From Pseudoxanthomonas beigongshangi (GTDB lineage: Bacteria > Pseudomonadota > Gammaproteobacteria > Xanthomonadales > Xanthomonadaceae), in assembly GCF_016820515.1 (NCBI RefSeq), contig NZ_JADHDV010000003.1, positions 1 through 64,000 on the forward strand: DNA of 64,000 nucleotides, given 5' to 3'. Below, piece by piece: positions 7,990 to 19,586 of the stretch. The notes beneath the pieces are model-generated. The model had not been told where the DNA came from. It saw nothing but the letters and a program-made list of their open reading frames with translations, and ran no database searches. A program made the position numbers and the translations under genes. Numbering within the stretch: position 1 is the stretch's first letter; each line of letters opens with the position of its first letter.

Positions 7990-10404
7990 TCATGGTTGTA
8001 CCTCGAACTCGCCCTGCTGGCGGATGTCTTCCGAACCCGCCCCGATCATCACCCGGAACATCCCCGGCTCGACCATCCGCCGCATCCGCCGGTCCCACAA
8101 CGCCAGATCCTCCGGCGTCAGGCGGAATCGCACCGTGCGGGTCTGGCCCGGCGCCAGGTGGATGCGCTCGAACCCGCGCAGGTTCTTCTCGTAGGTGGTC
8201 ACCGAACCGACCAGGTCGCGGGTGTAGATCTGGACCACCTCGTCGCCGGCGACACGGCCGGTGTTGCGTACGTCCACGCTCACCTCGACGCTGCCATTCG
8301 CGGGTATGCGCCTTGGCGCGACGCGCAGGTTGGCATAGTCGAAGGTGGTGTAACTCAAACCGTGGCCGAACGTGTACAGCGCGCCGTTGACGCGTGATTT
8401 CTCCCCTTCCCACTGCGCATTGGGCTTGGTCGGGAAATTGAACGGAATCTGCCCGGCGCTCTTCGGGAAGGTGACGGTCAGCTTGCCGCCCGGGTTGTAG
8501 TCGCCGAATAGCGCATCGGCGATGGCGGTGCCGCCCTGATCGCCGGGAAACCAGGCTTCCAGGATCGCCGGCACGTGCGCATCGGCCCAGTTGATGCTCA
8601 TCGGCCGGCCATTGATCAGCACCAGCACCACCGGCGTGCCGGTGGCATGCACGGCGCGCAGCAGTTCCAGCTGCCTGCCCGGTAGATCCAGACTGGTGCG
8701 ACTCAGGCTTTCGCCGACGGTGCGATCGCCATCGCCCAGCACGACGACCGCCACGTCGGCGCCGGTGGCCGCGCGCACGGCCTCGTCGATGCCGGCCTGC
8801 TCGATGGCACTCAGCGGTTCGGGCAGGATCTCGATGGCCGGCCAGTTGTCGCCGGCAATCTCCACGCCCTTGGCATGGCGCACCTCGGCGCGTGGCCCCA
8901 GTTTCGCGCGCAGGCCCTCCAGCACAGTCACCACGTGGCCGCCGGAAGGGCCATAGTGGCGGTGTGAATAACGACCGTCATCGGCATTGGGGCCAATGAC
9001 CGCGACCGTCTTCAGATCCTTGCGCAGCGGCAGCGCGGCATCCGCGTTCTTCAGCAGCACCAGGCTCTCGCGCGCCGCCTGCAGGGCGACTTCGCGGTGT
9101 TCTTCCGAATTCACGAGGCGCGCACTGGCTTGGGCGTCGTCCACGTAGGGACGGTCGAACAGCCCGAGGATGAACTTCACCCGCAACACGTCGCGCACGC
9201 GATCATCCACCGTCGCGATCGCCAGCGAACCGTCGGCCAGCGCCGCGCGCATCGGCAGCACGTAGTCCTCCGGCGGGGTGAAGTTGGTGCGGATGTTCAG
9301 GCCGGCCTCGGCCGCCTGCCGCACCGCGTCCTTGGCGTCGGCGGCCACGCCGTGCTTGGTGTGCAGGAATTCGACCGCCTCGCTGTCGGAGACGACGTAC
9401 CCGCGGAAGCCAAAATCGCCGCGCAGGCGCTCGGTCAGCCAATAGTGGCTGCCGGTGACCGGCACGCCGTCGTAGTCGTTGTAGGAACTCATCACGCCCA
9501 GCAGGCCGGCCTCGCGGATCGCGGCGGCGAACGGCGGCAGGAAGATTTCCTCGACCTCGCGCGGCGCCACCTGCGGATCGGTGCGGGCCATGCCCTCGCG
9601 TGCCCCCTTGTTGGCGCTGTAGACGGCGAAGTGCTTGGCGGTGGCGGCCACGGTGAAGTCCTGTTGCAGCCCCTTCACCATTTCCACGCCCAGGCGCGAG
9701 ACCAGATACGGATCCTCGCCGTAGACTTCCTCCATCCGGCCCCAGCGCTGATCACGCGCGACGTCCAGGATCGGCGCGTATACATTGGTGTAACCCAGCG
9801 CGCGCGCCTCGATGCCGGTGATGCGGCCCATCCGGCGCACCAGCGCGCGGTTCCAGGTGTGGCCAATGCCCAACTGGCTGGGGAAACTGGTCGCTCCACG
9901 CGCCTCGACGCCACGGATGCCTTCGTTGGTGAAATCGACCGGGATGCCGAGCCGGGTCTGTTCGACGAAGAACCGCTGCACCTCGTTCATCGCCCACACG
10001 TGCCGGCGCAGGTCGGTGGCGTACGCGCTCCTGCGGCCATCGCCCCAGCCGTTGTGCATCTCGTCGATGTTGCCGATGCCGTCCTTCCACAGCGCCGCCT
10101 TCCATTGCGCGGTGGGCAGCGGATCCTTCAGCACCCGGCCGTAGCCGTACAGCGTCGCCAGCTGTACGGTCTTTTCCTCCATGCTCATCCGCGCCAGCAG
10201 ATCCTCCACCCGCGCGTCGATCGGCGCGCGGGCGTCCTCGTAGACGTCCTTGCGGCCGTTCTTGTCCAGGTCGATCCAGCCGTCGTGGTAGATCCCCGGG
10301 GTCGGCGCGAAGGCCGGCGCCGGTTCGCCCGCCGGATTGGTCGCGGGCGTGGCGGCGGTGAATCCCGCCGCCATCAGCACGGCCAGCGTTGCCGGCGCGC
10401 GCAT
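7990..10404 (-). CDS. Exported GH3 beta-glycosidase
   Basis: This 804-residue family 3 glycoside hydrolase has a hydrophobic N-terminal export signal, the (beta/alpha)8 domain with KHFAVYSANKG near 257-267 and the nucleophile motif VVSDSEA (D340), the second alpha/beta sandwich, and a C-terminal fibronectin-III-like domain from about 690. GH3 enzymes of this layout act as beta-glucosidases, beta-xylosidases or related exo-enzymes; which applies is not evident. The ATG at 10404 is chosen because it overlaps the GH20 stop (ATGA) and gives the signal sequence. The neighbours suggest it trims the core of glycans defucosylated by the GH29 enzymes. Confidence 0.88.
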   Translation of the reverse strand: MRAPATLAVLMAAGFTAATPATNPAGEPAPAFAPTPGIYHDGWIDLDKNGRKDVYEDARAPIDARVEDLLARMSMEEKTVQLATLYGYGRVLKDPLPTAQWKAALWKDGIGNIDEMHNGWGDGRRSAYATDLRRHVWAMNEVQRFFVEQTRLGIPVDFTNEGIRGVEARGATSFPSQLGIGHTWNRALVRRMGRITGIEARALGYTNVYAPILDVARDQRWGRMEEVYGEDPYLVSRLGVEMVKGLQQDFTVAATAKHFAVYSANKGAREGMARTDPQVAPREVEEIFLPPFAAAIREAGLLGVMSSYNDYDGVPVTGSHYWLTERLRGDFGFRGYVVSDSEAVEFLHTKHGVAADAKDAVRQAAEAGLNIRTNFTPPEDYVLPMRAALADGSLAIATVDDRVRDVLRVKFILGLFDRPYVDDAQASARLVNSEEHREVALQAARESLVLLKNADAALPLRKDLKTVAVIGPNADDGRYSHRHYGPSGGHVVTVLEGLRAKLGPRAEVRHAKGVEIAGDNWPAIEILPEPLSAIEQAGIDEAVRAATGADVAVVVLGDGDRTVGESLSRTSLDLPGRQLELLRAVHATGTPVVLVLINGRPMSINWADAHVPAILEAWFPGDQGGTAIADALFGDYNPGGKLTVTFPKSAGQIPFNFPTKPNAQWEGEKSRVNGALYTFGHGLSYTTFDYANLRVAPRRIPANGSVEVSVDVRNTGRVAGDEVVQIYTRDLVGSVTTYEKNLRGFERIHLAPGQTRTVRFRLTPEDLALWDRRMRRMVEPGMFRVMIGAGSEDIRQQGEFEVQP

Positions 10405-12773
10405 CAGCGCGGCTCCGCCGCCGTCAGCAGCTGGATCCGATCGATGGCCCACAGCACGCGCCGGTGATCGCCGGTGAACTTTAGGCACAGATCCTGCGCG
10501 CCTCGCAGCGAAGGCAGGGCCACGTCGACCCGCTTCACCGCGTCGGCGCCCACTTCGACCCGCGCTTCCGCCACCGGCTTGCCTTCGCAGCCGCCAACGC
10601 GCACCTGCAGATCCACCGGCCCGGCCGGCGGCGGTTCGACGCCGACCGAATCACCGCCGAACTGGAAGTTGTACGGCAGGTCCAACACTTCGGCGCGCAG
10701 GGTGGTGACGCCGTCCAGCGGCGCCTGCTTCCACTGCCAGCACGGCGTGCCGATGTCGACCGGCACCACCGCGCGTTCGCCTTCGCGCGGTTCGTCGTCC
10801 TCCAGTCGCAGCACGTAGCTGTCCTTGCGGCAGGCATCCAGGTACTCGGCCTCGCGGGTGCGCAGCGCGAGCGCGTCGATACGCAGCTCGCGCGGCGCGG
10901 CCAACGGCTTGCCCTGGAAGAAGGCATTGGCCTTCACCGTGGTCGGCAACGTCACCTGCAATGCCTGCTGGTAGCGAGGCGACTGCGCCGTCGGTTCGCT
11001 GCCGTCGGTGGTGTAGCGCAGTTCACCGAAGCCGGTCTGGTTGAGCAGGGTCACCTGCGCGCGTTCGCCCTCGGCCCGCGCGCGGATGCGCGCGGCGAAC
11101 GCGCTGTCGGCGGCGCGGATGCCGGAACGCTGGAAGCGCCGCATCTGCGGCGCCAGCCGTTGCAGGAAGCCTTCCCAGTCACGCGTGGCCTTGGGCGACC
11201 AGGCAATCTCGGCCAACGCCGACAGGCGCGGGAACGCCATGTGTTCCACCCGCGGCTCGGTGCGCACGTGCTCGGTCCACAGGTTGGCCTGGGTGCCGAG
11301 CACATGCCTGGCCTGATCGGCATCCAGTTCGGGCGGCACCGGTTCGAAGTCGTACACCTTGCGCAACGTCGTGGTGTAGTCGTGGCCCGGCGGTTCGTCG
11401 GACTCGTCGGACTGCATGCGGTTGATGTAGGTGACGTTGCTCGGGCTCAGCACCACGTCGTGCCCCTGCCGCGCGGCCTCCACCGCGCCTTCCATGCCGC
11501 GCCAGGACATCACCGTCGCTTCCGGGGGCAGGCCGCCTTCGAGGATTTCGTCCCAGCCAATCAGGCGGCGATCGTGCGCGACCAGGAAGGTTTCGATGCG
11601 CTTGATGAACCAGCTCTGCAGTTGCATGTCGTCGGTCAGGCCGAGCGCCTTGCGGCGCGCCTGGATCGACGGCGAGTTGCGCCACTGGTACTTGTCCGCC
11701 TCGTCGCCGCCGATGTGGATGTATTGGCCGGGGAAGATGTCCATCACCTCGGTCAGCACGTCCTCCAGGAACTTGAAGGTCGGATCCTCCACGCCATACA
11801 GCCAGGTGTTCACGCCCCAGTCCGGTGAAACCGGCGGCGCCTTGCCGGTGGCTCCGAACTCGGGGTATGCCGCGATGGCGGATTGCGCGTGGCCGGGCAT
11901 CTCGATTTCCGGCACCACGGTGATGTGGCGCTGGCGCGCGTACTCGACGATCTCGCGGGCTTCGGCCTGGGTATAGAAACCGCCGTAGCGCACCGGCTTG
12001 CCGTCGGCGCCCTGCCCGGCCTTGCCGGCGGGAATGCGCCACGCACCGACTTCGGTGAGTTTCGGATAGCGCTTGATCTCCAGGCGCCAGCCCTGGTCGT
12101 CGGTCAGGTGCCAGTGGAAGACGTTCAACTTGTGCCGCGCCATCTGGTCCAGCAGGCGCTTGATCCCGTCCACGCTCTGGATGTGCCGGGCCGAGTCGAG
12201 CATGAAGCCGCGCCAGCCGAAGCGCGGCGCGTCGGCGATGCGAACCGCCGGCACGCTGATCGGCAGGGTGTCGGCGGTGGTCAGCAGTTGCCACAGGCTG
12301 ACGCCGCCGTAGAACAGGCCGGCGCCATCGCGGGCATGGACGCGGATGCCGTCGGCGGCCACGTCCAGCGCATAGCCTTCCGCACGGGTGTCCAGCTTCG
12401 CGTCGCTGCTGAAGACGATGGCCGGCCCCGATGCCGAATCGACCTGATGCAGGGAAACGCCGGTGCTTTCGCGCAGCATGGCGATGAACTGGCCGGCGGC
12501 GGCCCGTGCGGCGGGATCGGCCGCCGCGGCGACGACCGGCGTGTCGGCCGCCACCACGAAACGGCCCTGTCCGGGCGTGGCCTGCGCGGGCGCGGGAATC
12601 AGCGGCGGCGGGCTCCCGGCGGCGAAGGCCTCGGCGGGTGTGGCCGCCTGGCCCGGGTCAGTTGCCGGGCCACCGCAGGCGCCCAGGGCCAGCAACAGGA
12701 TCGCCAACCCGGTCGCCTTTCCCATCACGACGGCGCGGGCCGCCTCCCCTTTCCGCTTCACCTGTTCCATCAT
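10404..12773 (-). CDS. Lipoprotein beta-N-acetylhexosaminidase, GH20
   Basis: The 789-residue GH20 enzyme removes terminal beta-linked GlcNAc or GalNAc by substrate-assisted catalysis. It has a lipobox (LGAC, Cys33), a GH20b-like N-terminal domain (about 50-175), the GH20 barrel with HIGGDEADK (catalytic D357-E358) and HWHLTDDQGWR, and a chitobiase-like C-terminal region (YTTDGSEPTA) followed by a beta-rich tail. The start at 12773 has GAGG eight bases upstream; an inner ATG at 12725 would still leave a lipoprotein signal. First gene of GH20-GH3-GH29, divergent from the fucose operon across a shared operator. Together they fit breakdown of fucosylated, GlcNAc-containing glycans. Confidence 0.9.
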   Translation of the reverse strand: MMEQVKRKGEAARAVVMGKATGLAILLLALGACGGPATDPGQAATPAEAFAAGSPPPLIPAPAQATPGQGRFVVAADTPVVAAAADPAARAAAGQFIAMLRESTGVSLHQVDSASGPAIVFSSDAKLDTRAEGYALDVAADGIRVHARDGAGLFYGGVSLWQLLTTADTLPISVPAVRIADAPRFGWRGFMLDSARHIQSVDGIKRLLDQMARHKLNVFHWHLTDDQGWRLEIKRYPKLTEVGAWRIPAGKAGQGADGKPVRYGGFYTQAEAREIVEYARQRHITVVPEIEMPGHAQSAIAAYPEFGATGKAPPVSPDWGVNTWLYGVEDPTFKFLEDVLTEVMDIFPGQYIHIGGDEADKYQWRNSPSIQARRKALGLTDDMQLQSWFIKRIETFLVAHDRRLIGWDEILEGGLPPEATVMSWRGMEGAVEAARQGHDVVLSPSNVTYINRMQSDESDEPPGHDYTTTLRKVYDFEPVPPELDADQARHVLGTQANLWTEHVRTEPRVEHMAFPRLSALAEIAWSPKATRDWEGFLQRLAPQMRRFQRSGIRAADSAFAARIRARAEGERAQVTLLNQTGFGELRYTTDGSEPTAQSPRYQQALQVTLPTTVKANAFFQGKPLAAPRELRIDALALRTREAEYLDACRKDSYVLRLEDDEPREGERAVVPVDIGTPCWQWKQAPLDGVTTLRAEVLDLPYNFQFGGDSVGVEPPPAGPVDLQVRVGGCEGKPVAEARVEVGADAVKRVDVALPSLRGAQDLCLKFTGDHRRVLWAIDRIQLLTAAEPR

Positions 12774-12798
12774 CGGACCTCGCCTCTGCCATGCCGGG

Positions 12799-12837
12799 TT
12801 GCAAGTTTCAGATCTCACGATAGCATTGGTCCAACCA
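12799..12837 (+). promoter_or_regulatory. Sigma70 promoter with overlapping FadR-type operator (site C) for the fucose operon
   Basis: TTGCAA (12799-12804) and TAGCAT (12821-12826) are 16 bp apart. ATTGGTCCAACCA (12825-12837) begins on the last two bases of the -10 box. TGGT-N3-ACCA is the core recognised by FadR/PdhR/LldR-type GntR proteins. The -35-to-operator distance (26 bp) is identical to that at 3432-3458. The site lies 25 bp before the plus-strand operon and 51 bp before the divergent GH20 gene, so one bound repressor could control both. Confidence 0.6.
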
Positions 12838-12862
12838 CTAGGCCATTAGCCCGGAGTCCCCC

Positions 12863-13630
12863 ATGCGCCTGCAAGGCAAACTCGCCCTGGTCACCGCGAC
12901 CGGCCAGGGTATCGGCCGCGCCACCGCGCTGGCCTTCATCCGCGAAGGCGCGCGGGTGATCGCCGCCGACATCGACCAGGAGGCCTTGCAGCGGCTGCGG
13001 GTCGAGGCCGGCGAGGCGCTTGTCCCGCTGCGCCTGGACGTGACCGACACCGCCGCGATCGCCGCCCTCGCGCAGCGCCACGCGGGTGCCGGCGACGCGG
13101 TGGACGTGCTGTTCAACTGCGCAGGCTTCGTCCATAGCGGCAGCATCCTGGAAGCCGGCGAGGAGGACTGGGACCTCGCCTGGCGCCTCAACGTCGGCTC
13201 GATGTACCACCTGATCCGCCGGTTGCTGCCAGGCATGCTGGCACGCGGCGGCGGCTCGATCATCAATGTCGCCTCGGTCGCCTCCAGCATCAAGGGCGTA
13301 CCCAACCGCTTCATCTACGGCACCACCAAGGCCGCGGTGATCGGCCTGACCAAGGCGGTGGCCGCCGATTTCGTCGGCCGCGGCGTGCGCTGCAACGCGA
13401 TCTGCCCGGGCACGGTCAGCTCGCCGTCGCTGGAAGCGCGCATCGCCGAGCAGGCGCGGCAACAGGGCAGTTCCATCGAGGACGTGCAGGCCGCGTTCGT
13501 CGGCCGCCAACCGATGGGCCGGCTGGGCCGCCCCGAGGAAATCGCCGCGCTGGCGGTGTACCTGGCCAGCGACGAATCCGCATTCACCACCGGCACCACG
13601 CACGTGATCGACGGCGGCTGGATCAACTGA
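12863..13630 (+). CDS. 2-keto-3-deoxy-L-fuconate dehydrogenase, SDR family
   Basis: The 255-residue short-chain dehydrogenase has the cofactor motif TGQGIG (13-18), NCAG near 85-88, catalytic S138-Y152-K156 and the C-terminal IDGGW. The TATGQGIG variant and the CPGTVSSPS segment closely resemble human BDH2 and the enzyme assigned in the X. campestris fucose pathway. It is inferred to oxidise 2-keto-3-deoxy-L-fuconate to the 2,4-diketo compound with NAD+ in the cytoplasm. It is the first gene of the nine-gene fucose operon, directly downstream of the operator/promoter, and is followed after 10 bp by the hydrolase that would take its product. Confidence 0.82.
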   Translation: MRLQGKLALVTATGQGIGRATALAFIREGARVIAADIDQEALQRLRVEAGEALVPLRLDVTDTAAIAALAQRHAGAGDAVDVLFNCAGFVHSGSILEAGEEDWDLAWRLNVGSMYHLIRRLLPGMLARGGGSIINVASVASSIKGVPNRFIYGTTKAAVIGLTKAVAADFVGRGVRCNAICPGTVSSPSLEARIAEQARQQGSSIEDVQAAFVGRQPMGRLGRPEEIAALAVYLASDESAFTTGTTHVIDGGWIN

Positions 13631-13640
13631 AGGAAACCTC

Positions 13641-14483
13641 ATGAAACTGTTGCGCCATGGCGCACCGGGCGCGGAAAAGCCCGGACTGCTCGACGACGAA
13701 GGCCGCATCCGCGATCTCTCGGCGGTCATCACTGACATCGCCGGTGAAGCGATTACTCCCGAAGGCCTGCAGCGCCTGCGCGCGCTGGACGTGTCCACGC
13801 TGCCGTTGGTGGATGGCGCGCCGCGCCTGGGCCCCTGCGTGGGACAGGTCGGCAAGTTCGTCTGCATCGGCCTGAACTACTCCGACCACGCCGCCGAAAC
13901 CGGCGCGCAGGTGCCCGCCGAGCCGGTGATCTTCAACAAATGGACCAGCGCGATCTGCGGACCCGACGACGACGTGCGGATTCCGCGTGGTTCGCGCAAG
14001 ACCGATTGGGAAGTGGAACTGGGCGTGGTGATCGGCCGCGGCGGCCGCTACATCGCCGAAGCCGACGCGATGGAGCACGTCGCCGGCTACTGCGTGATCA
14101 ACGACGTGTCCGAGCGCGAGTTCCAGCTGGAAGGCACCGGCACCTGGGACAAGGGCAAGGGCTGCGACACCTTCGGCCCGCTCGGTCCCTGGCTGGTGAC
14201 CGCCGATGAGATTCCCGATCCGCACGCGCTCGGCCTGTGGCTGGAAGTGGACGGCCACCGCTACCAGGACGGCAACACCCGCACGATGGTGTTCCAGGTG
14301 CCGTTCCTCATCAGCTACCTGAGCCGTTTCATGAGCCTGCAACCGGGCGACGTGATCTCCACCGGTACGCCGCCGGGCGTGGGCCTGGGCCAGAAACCGC
14401 CGGTGTACCTGCGGCCCGGCCAGGTCATGCGGCTGGGCATCGACGGCCTCGGCGAACAGCGGCAGAAGGTGGTGCAGGCATGA
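13641..14483 (+). CDS. 2,4-diketo-3-deoxy-L-fuconate hydrolase, fumarylacetoacetate hydrolase family
   Basis: The 280-residue protein is of the FAH superfamily: [11 protein letters not shown] near 75-85, metal-binding [13 protein letters not shown] around 117-130, [11 protein letters not shown] at about 150-160 and [15 protein letters not shown] near the end. These metal-dependent enzymes cleave C-C bonds of acylpyruvates. In this operon the expected reaction is 2,4-diketo-3-deoxy-L-fuconate to pyruvate plus L-lactate, as in the X. campestris pathway. AAGGAAA lies just before the ATG. The stop overlaps the next start by 4 bp. The reaction rests on context; the fold is clear. Confidence 0.83.
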   Translation: MKLLRHGAPGAEKPGLLDDEGRIRDLSAVITDIAGEAITPEGLQRLRALDVSTLPLVDGAPRLGPCVGQVGKFVCIGLNYSDHAAETGAQVPAEPVIFNKWTSAICGPDDDVRIPRGSRKTDWEVELGVVIGRGGRYIAEADAMEHVAGYCVINDVSEREFQLEGTGTWDKGKGCDTFGPLGPWLVTADEIPDPHALGLWLEVDGHRYQDGNTRTMVFQVPFLISYLSRFMSLQPGDVISTGTPPGVGLGQKPPVYLRPGQVMRLGIDGLGEQRQKVVQA

Positions 14484-15802
14484 ACGCCGTTCCCCAGCCG
14501 GCGCTGGCCGGCGTGCGCATCAGCGGGATGCGGGTCGAGGATCTGCGTTTCCCCACCTCGCAGCACCTGGACGGTTCGGATGCGATGAATCCGGATCCGG
14601 ACTATTCGGCCGCCTACGTGGTGCTGGAAACCACGCGCGACGGACTGGAAGGCCACGGCCTGACCTTCACCATCGGCCGCGGCAACGAGATCTGCTGCGC
14701 CGCGATCGAGGCGATGCGGCATCTGGTGGTCGGGCTGGATCTGGACTGGATCGCGCAGGACATGGGCCGCTTCTGGCGCCACGTCACCTCCGACAGCCAG
14801 CTGCGCTGGATCGGCCCGGACAAGGGCGCCATGCACCTGGCCACCGGCGCGGTGGTCAACGCGGCCTGGGATCTGTGGGCCAAGGCCGAGGGCAAGCCGG
14901 TGTGGCGGCTGGTCGCCGACATGACCCCGGAACAATTGGTGCGCTGCGTCGATTTCCGCTACCTGAGCGACGCCATCACGCCGGAGGAAGCGCTGGCGCT
15001 GCTGCGCGATCGCGAAGCCGGCAAGGCCGGGCGCATCGCCACCCTCGAACGCGAGGGCTATCCCTGCTACACCACCTCGGCCGGCTGGCTGGGCTATCCG
15101 GACGACAAGCTCCGCCGGCTATGCCAGGAAGCGGTGGACGCCGGCTTCCGCCACGTCAAACTCAAGGTCGGCCGGGATCTGCAGGACGACATCCGCCGGG
15201 TGACCATCGCCCGCGAGGTGCTGGGACCGGATCGCCGGCTGATGATCGACGCCAACCAGATCTGGGAAGTCGGCCAGGCCATCGACTGGGTGAAACAGTT
15301 GGCCTTCGCCCAACCGTGGTTCATCGAGGAGCCCACCAGCCCCGACGATATCGCCGGGCATCGCGACATCCGCCAGGCCATCGCGCCGGTGCAGGTCGCC
15401 ACCGGCGAGATGTGCCAGAACCGGATCATGTTCAAGCAGTTCATCGCCGGCGGCGCCATCGACGTGGTCCAGATCGACGCTTGCCGCGTGGGCGGGGTCA
15501 ACGAGGTGCTGGCGATCCTGCTGATGGCGGCCAAGTACGGCCTGCCGGTGTGCCCGCACGCCGGAGGTGTGGGCCTGTGCGAATACGTGCAACATCTGGC
15601 GATGATCGACTACGTCTGCATCGCCGGCACCCGCGAGGGTCGCGTGGTGGAATACGTCGACCACCTGCACGAACACTTCCAGGTCCCCTGCGTGATCCGC
15701 GACGCCGCCTACCTGCCCCCGACCGCGCCCGGCTTCTCCATCACCATGAAGGACGCCAGCCGTCGCCAGTACCTGCATCCCGCGCCCGGCGGTGGCCCCT
15801 GA
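14480..15802 (+). CDS. L-fuconate dehydratase, enolase superfamily
   Basis: The 440-residue enolase-superfamily enzyme dehydrates L-fuconate to 2-keto-3-deoxy-L-fuconate. The catalytic set is complete: K227 and K229 (KLK), metal ligands D257, E283 and E310, and H360. As I recall the X. campestris enzyme's numbering (K220, D248, E274, E301, H351), each aligned catalytic residue sits nine positions later here, which supports true orthology. The ATG overlaps the preceding stop (ATGA), and its own stop overlaps the next ATG, so translation is coupled on both sides. Cytoplasmic, with no export signal. Confidence 0.93.
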   Translation: MNAVPQPALAGVRISGMRVEDLRFPTSQHLDGSDAMNPDPDYSAAYVVLETTRDGLEGHGLTFTIGRGNEICCAAIEAMRHLVVGLDLDWIAQDMGRFWRHVTSDSQLRWIGPDKGAMHLATGAVVNAAWDLWAKAEGKPVWRLVADMTPEQLVRCVDFRYLSDAITPEEALALLRDREAGKAGRIATLEREGYPCYTTSAGWLGYPDDKLRRLCQEAVDAGFRHVKLKVGRDLQDDIRRVTIAREVLGPDRRLMIDANQIWEVGQAIDWVKQLAFAQPWFIEEPTSPDDIAGHRDIRQAIAPVQVATGEMCQNRIMFKQFIAGGAIDVVQIDACRVGGVNEVLAILLMAAKYGLPVCPHAGGVGLCEYVQHLAMIDYVCIAGTREGRVVEYVDHLHEHFQVPCVIRDAAYLPPTAPGFSITMKDASRRQYLHPAPGGGP

Positions 15803-17579
15803 TGCGGGCCACGGCGCGCCGCCGATCCGCCCTGCCTGCCGCGCTGCTGTCCGTCGCGCTGTCGCTGGCGGCGGGCTGCGACGAACAGCGGCCGACCAGC
15901 ACGCCGCCCGCACACGACGGCACGCCCGCCGCGGCCACCACGCTTCCGGCCGCCGATCCCGCCGCGCGTATCCGCCACTGGCAGGAACAGGGCTACGGCA
16001 TGTTCGTGCACTGGGGCCTGTATTCCGAACTGGGCGGCGTGTGGAACGGCCAGCCGGTGACGCGCGGTTACTCGGAGCAGATCCAGAGCTGGGCCAATAT
16101 TTCCCATGACGACTACGCGAAGGTCGCCGCACGCTTTTCGGCGCCGAAGTTCGACGCCGGCGCGATCTGCAAACTGGCCCAGGACGCCGGCGCGCGCTAC
16201 GTGGTGGTCACCAGCAAGCACCACGACGGCTTCGCGATGTTCGATACCGCGAGCACCGACTTCGACATCGTCGATCGCACGCCGTTCGGCAAGGACCCGA
16301 TCAAGCTGATCGCCGAGGCCTGCCGCGCGCGCGGCATCGGCCTGGGCCTGTATTTCTCGCTGGTGGACTGGCACGCCGGCCATCCCTTCGACCCGGACAA
16401 CGGCAACCCGATTCCGGCGTCGATGGAACCGCTGATCGAAAAGCAGATCACCGAGCTGATGACGAACTACGGGCCGATCACCGAGGTGTGGTTCGACATG
16501 TCCACGCCGACGCCGGAGCAGAGCCGCAGGTTCGCCGGCATCGTCCATCGCCTGCAGCCGGCGGCGGTCATCAATGGCCGCATCTGGAACAACGTCGGCG
16601 ACTTCGTCACCCTCGGCGACAACGAGGCGCCACCGCCGTCGATGCAGCCGCCGTTCGAAGTGCCGGCGTCCATCTACCACGCCACCTGGGGCTACCGGAG
16701 CTGGCAGCAGCGCGACGATCTGCCGGGCAAGGTGCGCGAGCTGGCCAACGGCCTGGTGCAGGCGCGTAGCGCCGGCGGCAACTACCTGCTCAACATCGGC
16801 CCGATGGGCGATGGCTCAATCGTGCCGTTCGAGGCCGACGTCCTGCGCGGCATCGGCCAGTGGCTGCATCGCCACGGCAATCTCGCGATGACCGCGCGGC
16901 CCAGCGGGCTGCCGCCGCAGGCCTGGGGCAGCACGCTGGTGGACGACAAGGCGCTCTATCTGTTCGTGCGCGACTGGCGCGGCGGCAAGCTCGTCGTCGA
17001 AGGCCTCGCCAATGATCCGCGCGGGATCCACATCGATGGAAATGACACCGCGCCGCCGCTGGCCTGGCGTCGCGACGGCGATACGCTGGTGATCGATCTG
17101 CCCGCGGGGGTACCGGACGCTGTGCTTCCGGTGCTGCGTGTTGAATTGCAAGGCGCGCTCCGGATCATGCCGGCCGATGCGGCCGCGGTCCCCGCTTCCG
17201 GCATCGCGACGCTGCCCCGTTCGTCCTGGCATCCCGGCACCAGCTTCGCGTTCGGCAGCGGCTATCGCAGCCAGCGCTCGACCAATGTATCGCTGCGCGC
17301 CATGCTGCGGCCCGAACAGGCGCAAGCCGCCGCATGGCTGCGTTTCTCGGGCGTGCAGGCGGCATCGGCGCAGCGCTATCGCATCCGTGTCGGCGAACAG
17401 GCACGCGAGGTGGACGCGGCCACGTTGCGCGGGCAGGCCATCGGACCGTTCGCGATCCCTGCCGCTGACGCGGGCGCGACTCCGGTGACGATCGAACTGG
17501 CCGCACCCGCTTACCCCGCGCAGGATCTGGAACTGCGCTTCGACGCGATGTCGATTTCGCCGCGGGCGGACGCCGCGCC

Positions 17580-17583
<4 letters not shown>
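15802..17583 (+). CDS. Lipoprotein alpha-L-fucosidase, GH29
   Basis: This 593-residue GH29 enzyme has a lipobox LAAGC (Cys26), HHDG at 140-143 and the nucleophile motif VWFDMS with D232, followed by GGNYLLNIGPMGDG. The region after about residue 400 is an additional beta-rich domain absent from the shorter paralogues. Lipidation would anchor it to a membrane, so fucose is freed near the FucP permease. It is the only extracytoplasmic enzyme inside the catabolic operon, and overlapping start and stop codons on both sides show it is an integral member. Linkage specificity is unknown. Confidence 0.87.
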
Positions 17584-19212
<1,629 letters not shown>

Positions 19213-19222
19213 GGAAATCCCG

Positions 19223-19561
19223 ATGCGCCATTGCCTGGCCCTCGATCTGCACGACGATCCGGATCTGATCGCCGCCTACGAGCACTACCACCGGCAGGTC
19301 TGGCCGGAAGTGCTGGCCCACCTGCGCACGCAGGGCGTGCGCGAGCTGGAGATCTTCCGGCTGGGCACGCGCATGGTGATGGTGATGGACACCGACGACG
19401 CGGTGTTCGACGCCGCGCGCATGGCCGACGCCGAGCGCGACGATCCGCGCCTGCGCGCCTGGGAAGACCTGATGTGGTCGTTCCAGAAAGCCACGCCGTG
19501 GACGCCGGAAGGCACCAAGTGGACCCCGATGCAACCGATTTTCCGCCTGACCGACGCCTGA
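19223..19561 (+). CDS. L-fucose/L-rhamnose mutarotase family protein
   Basis: The 112-residue protein belongs to the RhaM/DUF718 ferredoxin-like fold family. The N-terminal LDLHDDPDLIAAYEHYHRQVWPEV carries the conserved histidine-rich segment, and the C-terminal WTPMQPIFRL is typical. It should interconvert alpha and beta anomers of L-fucose so that the dehydrogenase receives its preferred anomer. It lies between the dehydrogenase and the permease, with a GAGGAAAT ribosome-binding site. The family is clear; the fucose specificity is inferred from the operon. Confidence 0.82.
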   Translation: MRHCLALDLHDDPDLIAAYEHYHRQVWPEVLAHLRTQGVRELEIFRLGTRMVMVMDTDDAVFDAARMADAERDDPRLRAWEDLMWSFQKATPWTPEGTKWTPMQPIFRLTDA

Positions 19562-19586
19562 CCCTCTTTCCGCAGGAGCTTCCACC

